A DNA stretch of 10,330 nt from an uncultured Prevotella sp. (GCA_937877685.1 CALFGU010000126.1:1-10330), one strand, 5' to 3'. Shown: positions 1 through 7,296, counted from the first letter of the stretch. Program-made: numbers and translations. The notes: generated by a model from the sequence alone, not told the origin.

Positions 1-1927
1 CTACTACATCAACGCTACGAAGATTGCTCAGGAAATTGGTCTTGGCAATCGCACAAATACCATCCTTCAGTCGGCATTCTTCCGCATCACAGAGGTAATC
101 CCCGTAGAGTTGGCGGTAGAGCAGATGAAGAAATTCATCGTGAAGTCATACGGCAAGAAGGGTCAGGACATCATTGACAAGAACTATGCTGCCGTTGACC
201 GTGGTGGTGAATACAAGGAGTTGGTTGTTGACGCCGCTTGGGCAAATCTTCCCGCTGACGAAGTTGTTGCAAACAACGATCCCGAATTTATCAACAACGT
301 AGTGCGACCTATCAACGCGCAGAACGGTGACTTGCTCCCCGTATCCGCATTCAAGGGTTACGAAGACGGTACTTGGCCCCAGGGCACTTCAGCTTATGAA
401 AAGCGTGGCGTAAGTGCGTTCGTTCCTACGTGGGAAGCTGACAACTGTATCCAATGTAACAAGTGTGCTTACGTTTGTCCTCACGCTTGCATCCGTCCCT
501 TCGTGATGAACGACGAAGAAGCGGCAGGCTTCAACGCTCCTACGCTTGAAATTAAGGCACCCGCTGCGATTAAGGGCATGAAGTTCCGCATGCAGGTGGG
601 TGTTATGGACTGCTTGGGCTGTGGTAACTGTGTGGATGTTTGTCCCGGTTCTCCCAAGACGGGTCCTGCGCTCAAGATGGTGCCCCTCCAGCAGGAATTG
701 GACGAAGCTGCTAACTGGGATTACTGTGTTAAGAACGTTAAGAGCAAGCAAGATCTTCTCGATATCAAGAGTAATGTGCGCGTAAGCCAATTCGCTACAC
801 CCTTGTTCCAATTCTCTGGCGCATGTTCGGGTTGTGGTGAAACACCTTATGTGAAGCTTGTTTCTCAACTCTTTGGCGACCGCCAGATGGTGGCAAACGC
901 TACGGGTTGTTCTTCTATCTATTCAGGTTCTATTCCCTCTACGCCTTACACTACCAATGAAAAGGGACAGGGTCCTGCGTGGGCAAACTCACTCTTCGAA
1001 GACTTCTGCGAATTTGGTCTCGGTATGACACTCGCAAACAAGAAGATGCGCCTCCGCCTCGAAGAACTCTTGAAGAAGGTTGCGATGTGCGACTGCTCAT
1101 GCAACGAAATGAAGGAACTCGCTCAGCAGTGGATTGACAATAAGGAAGACGCCGACAAGACTAAGGCTATTGCCGAACAGATGAAGCCTCTCATCGCTGG
1201 TGGTGTTGCGCAAGGTCATGAAATGGCAAAGCAACTTGATGAACTTTCTCACTACCTCGTGAAGCGTAGTCAGTGGATTATCGGTGGTGACGGTGCTTCT
1301 TACGACATCGGTTACGGCGGTCTTGACCACGTTATCGCTTCGGGTGAAGACGTAAATATTCTCGTGCTCGACACAGAAGTTTATTCTAACACCGGTGGTC
1401 AATCTTCTAAGGCAACACCCTTAGGTGCGATTGCGAAGTTCGCAGCTTCTGGTAAGCGTATCCGCAAGAAGGACCTCGGTATGATTGCTACAACTTACGG
1501 TTACGTATATGTTGCGCAGATAGCTATGGGTGCTGACCAGGCACAGTGTCTCAAGGCGCTCCGCGAAGCAGAAGCTTATCCCGGACCTTCATTGGTAATC
1601 GCTTATGCTCCCTGTATCAACCACGGCCTTAAGAAGGGCATGGGCAAGGCTCAGGCAGAAGAAGCAGCTGCTGTAGAATGCGGTTACTGGCACCTCTGGC
1701 GCTACAATCCCGCTCTCGAAGCAGAAGGCAAGAATCCCTTCCAGCTCGACTCTAAGGAACCCCAGTGGGATAAGTTCCAGGATTACCTCAAGGGTGAAGT
1801 GCGCTTCCTCTCAGTATTGAAGCAGTATCCCGACGAAGCAGAAGAACTCTTCGCTGCATGTCAGGAAATGGCCAAGAAGCGCTACCAGAGTTATGTACGC
1901 ATGACCAAGATGGATTGGTCGGAATAA
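1..1927 (+). CDS. nifJ: Pyruvate:ferredoxin (flavodoxin) oxidoreductase, C-terminal part; 5' end outside window
   Basis: This cytoplasmic enzyme oxidatively decarboxylates pyruvate with CoA to acetyl-CoA and CO2 and reduces ferredoxin or flavodoxin. The first complete codon is at base 2, and the frame is open to the window edge, giving about 641 residues of a family that usually has about 1,180. Visible in order are the end of the domain III-like region, an EKR motif (residues 133-135, domain IV), and a two-cluster ferredoxin domain (CxxCxxCxxxC at residues 149-159 and 204-214). The thiamine-diphosphate domain follows, with a GDGASYDIG motif and a YSNTGGQ motif. Cysteines at residues 275, 278, 303 and 538 match the four ligands of the proximal cluster in known PFORs. 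All cluster ligands seem intact, so the enzyme should be active. The chain ends soon after the TPP domain, without a long extra C-terminal domain. A terminator follows directly. Identification is secure; the missing N-terminal half cannot be assessed. Confidence 0.97.
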   Translation, partial: YYINATKIAQEIGLGNRTNTILQSAFFRITEVIPVELAVEQMKKFIVKSYGKKGQDIIDKNYAAVDRGGEYKELVVDAAWANLPADEVVANNDPEFINNVVRPINAQNGDLLPVSAFKGYEDGTWPQGTSAYEKRGVSAFVPTWEADNCIQCNKCAYVCPHACIRPFVMNDEEAAGFNAPTLEIKAPAAIKGMKFRMQVGVMDCLGCGNCVDVCPGSPKTGPALKMVPLQQELDEAANWDYCVKNVKSKQDLLDIKSNVRVSQFATPLFQFSGACSGCGETPYVKLVSQLFGDRQMVANATGCSSIYSGSIPSTPYTTNEKGQGPAWANSLFEDFCEFGLGMTLANKKMRLRLEELLKKVAMCDCSCNEMKELAQQWIDNKEDADKTKAIAEQMKPLIAGGVAQGHEMAKQLDELSHYLVKRSQWIIGGDGASYDIGYGGLDHVIASGEDVNILVLDTEVYSNTGGQSSKATPLGAIAKFAASGKRIRKKDLGMIATTYGYVYVAQIAMGADQAQCLKALREAEAYPGPSLVIAYAPCINHGLKKGMGKAQAEEAAAVECGYWHLWRYNPALEAEGKNPFQLDSKEPQWDKFQDYLKGEVRFLSVLKQYPDEAEELFAACQEMAKKRYQSYVRMTKMDWSE

Positions 1928-1940
1928 ATCATCAACAAAT

Positions 1941-1980
1941 AAAGATGGGTGTCACGCAATGTTGACACCCATCTTTTTGT
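1941..1980 (+). terminator. Intrinsic terminator after nifJ
   Basis: A perfect 14-base-pair inverted repeat (AAAGATGGGTGTCA at 1941-1954 and TGACACCCATCTTT at 1963-1976) encloses an 8-base loop. It is followed by a T-rich stretch (TTGTTCTTATTTT). It starts 13 bases after the nifJ stop codon. The A-rich left edge means it could also work weakly on the other strand, but no minus-strand gene is close enough to need it. Confidence 0.92.
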
Positions 1981-2297
1981 TCTTATTTTATGCTTTTTGC
2001 CTCTTGAAATAGGGTTGATTTTAAGGTTGCTTTGTTTGCGATTTACAAAGGCAGTAATTAGAAATTTTATTTGAGGCTTTAGGAAAATTTAGTCTTAAAT
2101 TGTTCGTCCTATTTCTAACTTTGTTTTTACGATTATAGATATGCAGTCATTGTTGTTCCTTTTTCTCGCTTGTTAGCGTGAGAGTAGGGCGCTACGTTTA
2201 AAGTCCTTTTTGTCTTGATGAGATGTGTCTGAAATGTTCTCTGTTGTTCCATGCTATTGATGAGAACTGGTCCCAAGCAAAGTAGGGTATGAAACAA
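1977..2297. other. AT-rich gap without a convincing gene
   Basis: About 320 bases lie between the nifJ terminator and the exporter terminator. I see no protein-coding ORF of useful size. The only ATG-led frame behind the candidate promoter box is 11 codons (2141-2176), with a hydrophobic product ending in Cys; it may be chance. A short hairpin lies at 2167-2178 (CGCT, loop TGTT, AGCG). One match to the Bacteroidota -7 box is present at 2116-2123. The gap may be an eroded gene, a small RNA locus or plain spacer. Confidence 0.5.
2116..2123 (+). promoter_or_regulatory. Candidate Bacteroidota -7 promoter box (TAACTTTG)
   Basis: TAACTTTG fits the TAnnTTTG consensus used by the Bacteroidota primary sigma factor. 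The nearest TTG upstream (2100-2102) is only 13 bases away, shorter than the usual spacing of roughly 19-21, so the -33 element is not supported. If real, it would drive a short plus-strand transcript with no clear ORF that could end at the hairpin at 2298-2356. A chance match is quite possible in AT-rich DNA. Confidence 0.25.
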
Positions 2298-2360
2298 AAA
2301 ACAGGTAAACAGAAATGTTGAGCAGAGTTGCGCTGACAGTTCTGTTTACCTGTTTTGTTG
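2291..2360 (-). terminator. Terminator of the ABC exporter gene, possibly bidirectional
   Basis: A perfect 17-base-pair inverted repeat (2298-2314 with 2340-2356) flanks a 25-base loop. Read on the minus strand, the stem ends in a T tract (TTTTTTGTTTC) and begins 24 bases beyond the exporter stop codon, which suits an intrinsic terminator. Read on the plus strand, the stem is followed by TTTTGTTGTTTT, so it may also stop transcripts coming from the nifJ side. The loop is longer than usual, and a small inner AGC/GCT pairing may tighten it. Confidence 0.8.
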
Positions 2361-2380
2361 TTTTATCTCAATTCCGGAGA

Positions 2381-4216
2381 TTACAGTTGCTGCATGTCGT
2401 TGAGCTTCTTGTAATAGCCGTCCTTGGCAAGGAGGTCGTCGTGCGTACCACGCTCTACGATGCGACCTTCGTGGAGTACGCAAATCTCGTCAGCGTTCTT
2501 GATGGTTGAGAGTCGGTGAGCTATGGCAATCGTTGTGCGTGTCTTCATTAAGCGTTCGAGAGCCTCTTGCACAAGACGTTCGCTCTCCGTGTCGAGTGCC
2601 GAAGTGGCTTCGTCAAGAATGAGGATGTCGGGGTTCTTCAAGATGGCGCGTGCAATAGAAACGCGTTGGCGCTGACCGCCTGAGAGACGGCAACCACGGT
2701 CGCCCACTCCCGTGTCATAACCCTGCTCACTCTGCATGATAAATTCGTGAGCGTTGGCAATCTTTGCCGCTTCCTGCACTTGCTCAAGCGTAGCGTCTTC
2801 CACACCAAAGGCAATGTTGTTGAAGAACGAGTCGTTGAAGAGAATGGCTTCCTGATTCACATTACCAATCATCTTGCGGAGGTCGGAGAGTCGCATAGAC
2901 TTGATGTTCACTCCGTCAACGAGGATTTCGCCTTCCGTTACGTCGTGATAGCGTGGGAGAAGGTCAACAAGCGTAGATTTTCCCGAACCGCTCTGTCCGA
3001 CAAGGGCAATTGTCTGTCCGCGCTTCACGGTGAGGTTTACGTTCTTAAGCACTTCTGTTTTACCATTGTAGGAGAAGGTAATGTCCTTGAAGGTGATTTC
3101 TTCCTTTAATCCGCTCACAGAAACGGCATTCTTGGGTTCCTGAATGGGATTTTCAGCGTTGAGAATCTTGTTTACGCGCTCTACAGACGCCATCCCCTTG
3201 GGGATATTGTAACTCGCCTTTGAGAGGTCCTTAAGGGGTTGGATGATGCTGTAAAGTATCACCATGTAGAAGATGAAGGTGGGCGCATCAATGGGAGCAT
3301 TGTTGGAGAAAATGAGCGTTCCGCCATACCAAAGCACGAGCACGATGAGGCAAGTGCCGAGGAATTCGCTCACGGGGTGGGCTGATGATTGGCGTACGGC
3401 AACCTTTCCTGCGGCATCGCGGAATTCGTTGGCCGAAGCGTCAAAGCGACCGCACATTTTGCGTTCTGCGGTAAATGCTTTGATAATGCGCATGCCGCCC
3501 AAGGTTTCTTCGAGTTGCGACATGGTTTCGCTCCATTTGTTCTGGGCATCCATGCTCTGGCGCTTGAGTTTGCGTCCGATTTTACCCATAGCCCAACCCA
3601 TCAAGGGGAGAACAACGATGGTGAACAAGGTAAGTTCCCACGACGTATAGATAAGCACGCCGAAATAACAGAGCAAGAGGATGGGGTTCTTGATAAGCAT
3701 TTCCAACGAACCCGTCACTGAGGTTTCAATTTCATTGACATCCCCGCTCATGCGAGCAATAATGTCGCCCTTACGTTCGTCAGAGAAGAACGAGAGCGGG
3801 AGCGAAATAATCTTGTGATACACCTCCGAGCGGATGTCTCTCACAATGCCCGTACGCATGGGTACCATGATTGCCACGGAAGCGAAGTAGCAACCCGTCT
3901 TCAGGAGTGTTGCCACCACAAGAAAACTACCGATGAGCAAAAGCGTTGTTGAGGCGCCGTAGTCAGCGATGAGTTCCGTTGTGTAATAGTAAAGGTTGTT
4001 GACAATAATGTCCTTCATCCCCATACCTGCCGTATCCCAAGGAATGAATTTATATACCGTCGTGTCGAGTCCGAAGAGCAACTGCAGCATCGGGATGAGC
4101 GACACGAAGGAAAAGACATTGAGCACTGCCGATAAGATATTAAAGAACAGCGAGCCGAAAAGGTAGCGCTTGTAAGGCGCAACGTAACGACTAATGAGTT
4201 TGTAAAATTCTTTCAT
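2381..4216 (-). CDS. MsbA-like ABC exporter (fused membrane and ATPase domains)
   Basis: This is a 611-residue half-transporter of the type IV ABC exporter family, expected to act as a homodimer in the inner membrane. An N-terminal membrane region has about six hydrophobic segments (roughly 18-45, 88-118, 170-190, 193-212, 284-304 and 311-330). The ATPase domain follows (about 373-611), with Walker A GQSGSGKST (407-415), Q-loop Gln455, signature LSGGQ (511-515), Walker B ILILDE with catalytic Glu536, and H-loop His567. All catalytic motifs are intact. The loop of about 40 residues between segments 1 and 2 is longer than in E. coli MsbA. The substrate cannot be read from sequence: lipid A or another lipid is most likely for a housekeeping copy, with drug export as the alternative. 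The ATG at 4216 opens directly into the typical amphipathic N-terminus; no Shine-Dalgarno is seen. It is co-directional with argS-rnhA but separated by a 202-base repeat-bearing spacer, so it may have its own promoter. Confidence 0.93.
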   Translation of the reverse strand: MKEFYKLISRYVAPYKRYLFGSLFFNILSAVLNVFSFVSLIPMLQLLFGLDTTVYKFIPWDTAGMGMKDIIVNNLYYYTTELIADYGASTTLLLIGSFLVVATLLKTGCYFASVAIMVPMRTGIVRDIRSEVYHKIISLPLSFFSDERKGDIIARMSGDVNEIETSVTGSLEMLIKNPILLLCYFGVLIYTSWELTLFTIVVLPLMGWAMGKIGRKLKRQSMDAQNKWSETMSQLEETLGGMRIIKAFTAERKMCGRFDASANEFRDAAGKVAVRQSSAHPVSEFLGTCLIVLVLWYGGTLIFSNNAPIDAPTFIFYMVILYSIIQPLKDLSKASYNIPKGMASVERVNKILNAENPIQEPKNAVSVSGLKEEITFKDITFSYNGKTEVLKNVNLTVKRGQTIALVGQSGSGKSTLVDLLPRYHDVTEGEILVDGVNIKSMRLSDLRKMIGNVNQEAILFNDSFFNNIAFGVEDATLEQVQEAAKIANAHEFIMQSEQGYDTGVGDRGCRLSGGQRQRVSIARAILKNPDILILDEATSALDTESERLVQEALERLMKTRTTIAIAHRLSTIKNADEICVLHEGRIVERGTHDDLLAKDGYYKKLNDMQQL

Positions 4217-4229
4217 TGGGAATAAATAT

Positions 4230-4262
4230 AGTAGACGAGTTTTTTAGGTACGAGTAGACGAG
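4230..4262. repeat. Direct repeat pair AGTAGACGAG upstream of the exporter gene
   Basis: AGTAGACGAG occurs at 4230-4239 and again at 4253-4262, with starts 23 bases apart. The second copy is preceded by ACGAG, giving a short 8-base periodicity (ACGAGTAG, then ACGAGAAG). The pair lies 14-46 bases upstream of the exporter start on the coding strand. It could be a regulator site or the remains of a short tandem repeat; nothing in the sequence decides between them. Confidence 0.5.
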
Positions 4263-4294
4263 AAGGTTACTGAGATTAACGCGGTTTTTTGCGT

Positions 4295-4356
4295 TCCGGA
4301 TGGCGCTCTCCCCCTGTTTATAGGGGGAGGGTACCACATAAGTGGTGAGGGGGTGC
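4295..4356 (+). repeat. Two-hairpin dispersed repeat, copy A
   Basis: This 62-base segment aligns without gaps to 10261-10322, with 54 identical positions by eye. Hairpin 1 is CTCCCCCT/AGGGGGAG (4308-4315 with 4322-4329) around loop GTTTAT. Hairpin 2 is ACCAC/GTGGT (4333-4337 with 4342-4346) around loop ATAA. A G-rich tail GAGGGGGTGC follows and could pair instead with the C-rich arm of hairpin 1. This copy lies in the spacer downstream of rnhA and upstream of the exporter gene, and is inverted relative to both. It resembles REP-like intergenic palindromes in general form; I cannot assign it to a named family. Confidence 0.88.
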
Positions 4357-4362
4357 AAAGCA

Positions 4363-4376
4363 AATGAGGAATGAGA
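4363..4376 (+). repeat. Two-copy heptamer AATGAGG / AATGAGA
   Basis: Two adjacent 7-base units differ only at the last base. They lie just beyond two-hairpin element copy A and about 40 bases downstream of the rnhA stop codon. A pair this short could arise by chance. It is listed because longer heptamer arrays occur in the neighbouring rnhA and uvrA genes, and a single TTTCTCC unit identical to the rnhA heptamer lies at 4404-4410. Confidence 0.35.
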
Positions 4377-4418
4377 GGTAAGAAGTTTGCCTGTGCGGAT
4401 AGTTTTCTCCTTTTTCAA

Positions 4419-5180
4419 TCATCCTTTTCTTCCAAAATCCGCAGGGATTTCGCCCCACTTTTCCGTTTCCCACTTACGCAGGTCATTGGAATAGGAGTGG
4501 GTGCGCAACCAAGTTTCGGCGCGACGAATATGTTCGTGAAGCGCTTGAGTTTTGTCGTTAAGGGGGAGCGTCGTTCGGCACTGCTTGCGCTTTACCCAAA
4601 GCATGGCGTTGACGCTGTCGGAATAGATGGGAATGGTGTACCCACGCTGTGCCAAAAGGGCAAGACCGTGAACGATGGCTAAGAATTCTCCGATGTTGTT
4701 CGTGCCGAACACGGGACCGTAATGGAAGATTTCTTCGCCCGTCTTGAGATACACGCCGCGGTATTCCATTTGTCCGGGATTCCCACTGCACGCTGCATCC
4801 ACGGCAATGGCTTGTGCATCGACGGCCGTGGGAAGCGCTTGACACGCCTTCAGAGCCGCCTGCTTGCGCAAGAGTTCTAAGCGGTCTTTAGAGGGTGTAG
4901 GGTCTTTAAGGGCATTTAGGTCTTTAGAGTCTTTAAGGTCTTTAACACATTCGTACTGTTGCAGTGCTTCAATTTCTCCTTTCTCCTTTCTCCTTTCTCC
5001 TTTCCCTATGTACTCCAGCGGACCTTCCTCGAAGGCAACTTCCGCCTCTTTACGCGAGGAGAAAGCTTTGAACACGGCTTCGGGATACCCCTTCACCTGT
5101 GCTTCTGCTTCTTCCCACTCGGTGTAGATGCCGGGAGTGTGTCCCTCCCACACGACATAGTATTTCGGTTTCTTTGCCAT
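4419..5180 (-). CDS. rnhA: Ribonuclease HI with N-terminal viroplasmin-like (RHBD) domain and repeat-expanded linker
   Basis: This enzyme cleaves the RNA strand of RNA-DNA hybrids (R-loops, replication primers) in the cytoplasm. Residues 6-54 form the hybrid-binding/viroplasmin-like domain (YYVVWEGHTPGIYTEWEEA at its start). Residues 122-250 are the RNase H fold. The four catalytic carboxylates are visible: Asp128 (AVDAACSGNPG), Glu165 (NNIGEF), Asp188 (YSDS) and Asp248 in the C-terminal PADFGRK signature typical of Bacteroidales homologues. The family is usually about 210 residues; this protein has 253. The excess sits in the linker (about 58-100), which is made of Lys/Glu/Asp-rich repeats coded by two tandem arrays. 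The ATG at 5180 begins directly at the conserved domain, without a Shine-Dalgarno. It starts 14 bases after the argS stop codon, so it is probably cotranscribed with argS. A single-purpose RNase HI is secure; the effect of the linker expansion is unknown. Confidence 0.93.
   Translation of the reverse strand: MAKKPKYYVVWEGHTPGIYTEWEEAEAQVKGYPEAVFKAFSSRKEAEVAFEEGPLEYIGKGERRKEKGEIEALQQYECVKDLKDSKDLNALKDPTPSKDRLELLRKQAALKACQALPTAVDAQAIAVDAACSGNPGQMEYRGVYLKTGEEIFHYGPVFGTNNIGEFLAIVHGLALLAQRGYTIPIYSDSVNAMLWVKRKQCRTTLPLNDKTQALHEHIRRAETWLRTHSYSNDLRKWETEKWGEIPADFGRKG
4884..4946 (-). repeat. Seven-unit 9-base tandem repeat in the rnhA linker
   Basis: On the plus strand seven 9-base units run in phase: GTCTTTAGA, GGGTGTAGG, GTCTTTAAG, GGCATTTAG, GTCTTTAGA, GTCTTTAAG, GTCTTTAAC. 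Five are near-identical; the second and fourth are degraded. Because 9 is a multiple of 3, the array codes in rnhA (residues 79-99) for seven tripeptides: VKD, LKD, SKD, LNA, LKD, PTP, SKD. The charged repeat peptide lies between the two folded domains, where length change should be tolerated. Confidence 0.92.
4973..5006 (-). repeat. Four-unit heptamer repeat (TTTCTCC) in the rnhA linker
   Basis: Four perfect plus-strand copies of TTTCTCC (4973-5000) are followed by a partial unit TTTCCC (5001-5006). The 7-base period rotates the reading frame, so the coded peptide (about residues 59-70, GKGERRKEKGEI) does not repeat unit by unit. It stays open because no frame of the unit contains a stop. 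It is separated from the 9-base array by 26 bases coding for roughly EALQQYEC. Confidence 0.92.
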
Positions 5181-5194
5181 GTCGGTGACACGGA

Positions 5195-7012
5195 TTACAT
5201 ACGTTCAGGCATTTCGATGCCGAGGAGTCCCATACCGAGGCGAATTACCTTGGCAACGTTCTGCGAGAGTACGAGGCGGAACACCTTCTTTGCTTCATCC
5301 TCTTCGCGGAGAATGCTGAATTCGTGGTAGAATTGGTTGTATTCCTTCACGAGTTCGTAGCAGTAGTTGGCGATAGTTGAGGGCGAGTAATCCACACCCG
5401 CTGCCTTCACCACCTGTGCGAATTCTGCCACGTGCTGAATGATTTCTTCTTCCTTCGTTGAGAGCGCAACGTTTGCATTAAGCGTTTCGGGAATCACGAT
5501 ACCAGCATCTTCTGCCTTGCGGAGAATAGAGCGGATACGTGCATAAGTATATTGTACGAAGGGACCTGTATTACCGTTGAAGTCAATACTTTCTTCGGGG
5601 TTGAAGAGCATATTCTTGCGTGCGTCCACCTTAAGGAGGAAGTACTTCAAGGCACCCATACCCACGATGCGTGCTACTTCTTGCTTTTCTTCCTCACTCA
5701 TGTCGGCAAACTTGCCCGCTTCGTCGCTCGTCTGACGTGCCTGGCGCACCATTTCTGCTACCAATTCGTCAGCATCAACCACTGTGCCTTCACGGCTCTT
5801 CATCTTACCGTTGGGGAGTTCCACCATGCCGTAAGAGAAGTGCACAAGGTCTTTACCCCATTCGAATCCGAGTTTATCAAGCAAGATAGAGAGCACCTGG
5901 AAGTGGTAATTCTGCTCGTTACCCACCACATAAATCATCTTGTTAATGGGGAAGTCCTGGAAACGAAGCTTTGCCGTACCAATATCTTGGGTCATGTAAA
6001 CAGAGGTTCCGTCAGAGCGGAGCAAGAGTTTTTCATCCAAACCATTGCCAGTGAGGTCTGCCCATACAGAACCGTCTTCGCGCTTGTAGAAAAGGCCCTT
6101 CTGAAGACCTTCAATCACCTTTTCGCGACCTTCAAGGTAGGTATCGCTTTCGTAATAAATCTTGTCGAAACCCACACCGAGTGCCTTGTAAGTTTCATCG
6201 AAACCCTCGTACACCCATTCGTTCATCTTGCGCCAAAGTGCGCGCACCTCGCGGTCATTATGCTCCCACTTCACCAACATTTCGCGAGCCTCCTTCATAA
6301 GGGGCGCTTCCGCCTTTGCCTTTTCCGTAGCCGCTTCTTCATCCATACCTTCCGCCATAAACTTCGCCGTAAGTTCCTTCACTTCTGCGCGATAATGCTT
6401 GTCGAAAGCCACGTAGTAGTCGCCAATCAAGTGGTCGCCCTTCTTGCCTGACGATTCGGGAGTTTCGCCATTGCCATACTTCTGCCAAGCAAGCATTGAC
6501 TTACAAATGTGAATACCGCGGTCGTTCACGATATTCGTCTTCACCACACGGTTGCCGTTAGCCTCGGCAATCTGTGCCACAGCCCAACCAAGGAGGTTGT
6601 TACGCACGTGACCCAAGTGGAGGGGCTTGTTCGTGTTGGGCGAAGAATATTCAATCATCACGAGGGGCGAACGATCAGTAGGCGCCGTGAAGCCATACTT
6701 TTCCGCAGCGTGGATGTCATTCAGCAAGGCAATCCAAGCGGCAGGGGCAATCACGAGGTTCAAGAAACCCTTGATGACGTTGAACGAAGCAATAACGTCG
6801 GTATGTTCCTGAAGGTACTGACCGATTTCCTGAGCGGTGTCTTCAGGCTTTTTCTTAGAAACACGGAGGAAAGGGAAAACCACGAGCGTAAGGTGGCCTT
6901 CAAATTCCTTCTTTGTCTTTGAGAGTTGCACCTGTTCAGCGGGTGCGTCAAAGTCGTAAAGTTCCTTAATCGCAGCAATGATGGCTGCAGAAAGTTGTTG
7001 TTCTATCTTCAT
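5195..7012 (-). CDS. argS: Arginyl-tRNA synthetase
   Basis: This class I aminoacyl-tRNA synthetase activates arginine with ATP and charges tRNA-Arg in the cytoplasm. The 605-residue chain is close to the usual family length. Residues 1 to about 90 match the N-terminal tRNA-binding domain. The catalytic Rossmann core contains SSPNTNKPLHLGHVRNN, with the HIGH-type motif HLGH at 132-135. The KMSK-type loop is KMKSREG (403-409), preceded by GMVELPNG, as is common in this enzyme. A DALR-type anticodon-binding domain begins near QYTYARIRSI (about 487) and runs to the C-terminus at MPERM. No key motif is missing. The ATG at 7012 follows an A/T-rich leader without a Shine-Dalgarno and starts the conserved N-terminal domain. 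It is the first gene of a likely argS-rnhA operon, transcribed away from uvrA. Identification is secure. Confidence 0.97.
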   Translation of the reverse strand: MKIEQQLSAAIIAAIKELYDFDAPAEQVQLSKTKKEFEGHLTLVVFPFLRVSKKKPEDTAQEIGQYLQEHTDVIASFNVIKGFLNLVIAPAAWIALLNDIHAAEKYGFTAPTDRSPLVMIEYSSPNTNKPLHLGHVRNNLLGWAVAQIAEANGNRVVKTNIVNDRGIHICKSMLAWQKYGNGETPESSGKKGDHLIGDYYVAFDKHYRAEVKELTAKFMAEGMDEEAATEKAKAEAPLMKEAREMLVKWEHNDREVRALWRKMNEWVYEGFDETYKALGVGFDKIYYESDTYLEGREKVIEGLQKGLFYKREDGSVWADLTGNGLDEKLLLRSDGTSVYMTQDIGTAKLRFQDFPINKMIYVVGNEQNYHFQVLSILLDKLGFEWGKDLVHFSYGMVELPNGKMKSREGTVVDADELVAEMVRQARQTSDEAGKFADMSEEEKQEVARIVGMGALKYFLLKVDARKNMLFNPEESIDFNGNTGPFVQYTYARIRSILRKAEDAGIVIPETLNANVALSTKEEEIIQHVAEFAQVVKAAGVDYSPSTIANYCYELVKEYNQFYHEFSILREEDEAKKVFRLVLSQNVAKVIRLGMGLLGIEMPERM

Positions 7013-7074
7013 AATTTGTTTTTAGTTTTGCGTTGGGTATCTGTTTGATATGCTACACTTCCGAACGCCCCAAA

Positions 7075-7082
7075 CAAAAATA
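7075..7082 (-). promoter_or_regulatory. Candidate -7 promoter box for argS (TATTTTTG on the minus strand)
   Basis: Read on the minus strand, this octamer is TATTTTTG, an exact fit to the Bacteroidota TAnnTTTG box, and lies 63 bases upstream of the argS ATG. I could not find a good TTTG/TTG at the usual -33 distance, so support rests on the -7 box and its position only. Confidence 0.4.
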
Positions 7083-7270
7083 CTTATTGTTTTTCTAAAG
7101 GCACTAATAATTTTTCTAATTAAAGTCTTTGTTTTGCTTATAAGGATTTTTGTTTTTTGCAGTTCAGATAGTGGTGTGAAAATATGTTTAAATTACCCGC
7201 AAATTTACTATTTTTTACCGTAGTGGACAAATTCAGGGGCGCCTACGCTTCATTTCGGAATAAAAAAAGG

Positions 7271-7278
7271 TATTTTTG
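7271..7278 (+). promoter_or_regulatory. Candidate -7 promoter box for uvrA (TATTTTTG)
   Basis: TATTTTTG matches the Bacteroidota TAnnTTTG consensus and lies 93 bases before the preferred uvrA ATG. Transcription would begin near 7285 and give a leader of about 85 bases that includes the hairpin at 7297-7338. No clear -33 TTTG is visible upstream (only ATTTC near 7252-7256). The rest of the 359-base divergent gap (7013-7371) is AT-rich spacer in which I see no gene. Confidence 0.4.
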
Positions 7279-7296
7279 CCGTGAAAAATAAGGATT

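Noticed and set aside
1097..1402. Minus-strand frame of 101 codons within nifJ
   Set aside because: It is antisense to the conserved TPP-binding part of nifJ and has no recognisable features.
2141..2176. 11-codon ORF with a hydrophobic, lipoprotein-signal-like peptide
   Set aside because: It is too short to support as a gene and has no ribosome-binding or conservation evidence; it could be chance or a gene remnant.
4278..4295. Short hairpin AACGC/GCGTT with a T-rich loop as rnhA terminator
   Set aside because: The stem is only 5 pairs, the T tract is in the loop and not after the stem, and there is no minus-strand U-run.
4191..4418. 75-codon minus-strand frame in the rnhA-exporter spacer
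   Set aside because: Much of it is translation through the two-hairpin repeat, and it overlaps the exporter start. It has no domain features.
4884..5006. CRISPR-like array
   Set aside because: Units are only 7 and 9 bases and directly adjacent, without unique spacers, and they lie inside a coding frame.
5552..6451. 299-codon open frame on the plus strand
   Set aside because: It lies entirely antisense to argS, whose motifs are clear. The product is rich in His, Phe, Leu and Val, with no recognisable domain, as expected from the complement of a codon-biased gene.
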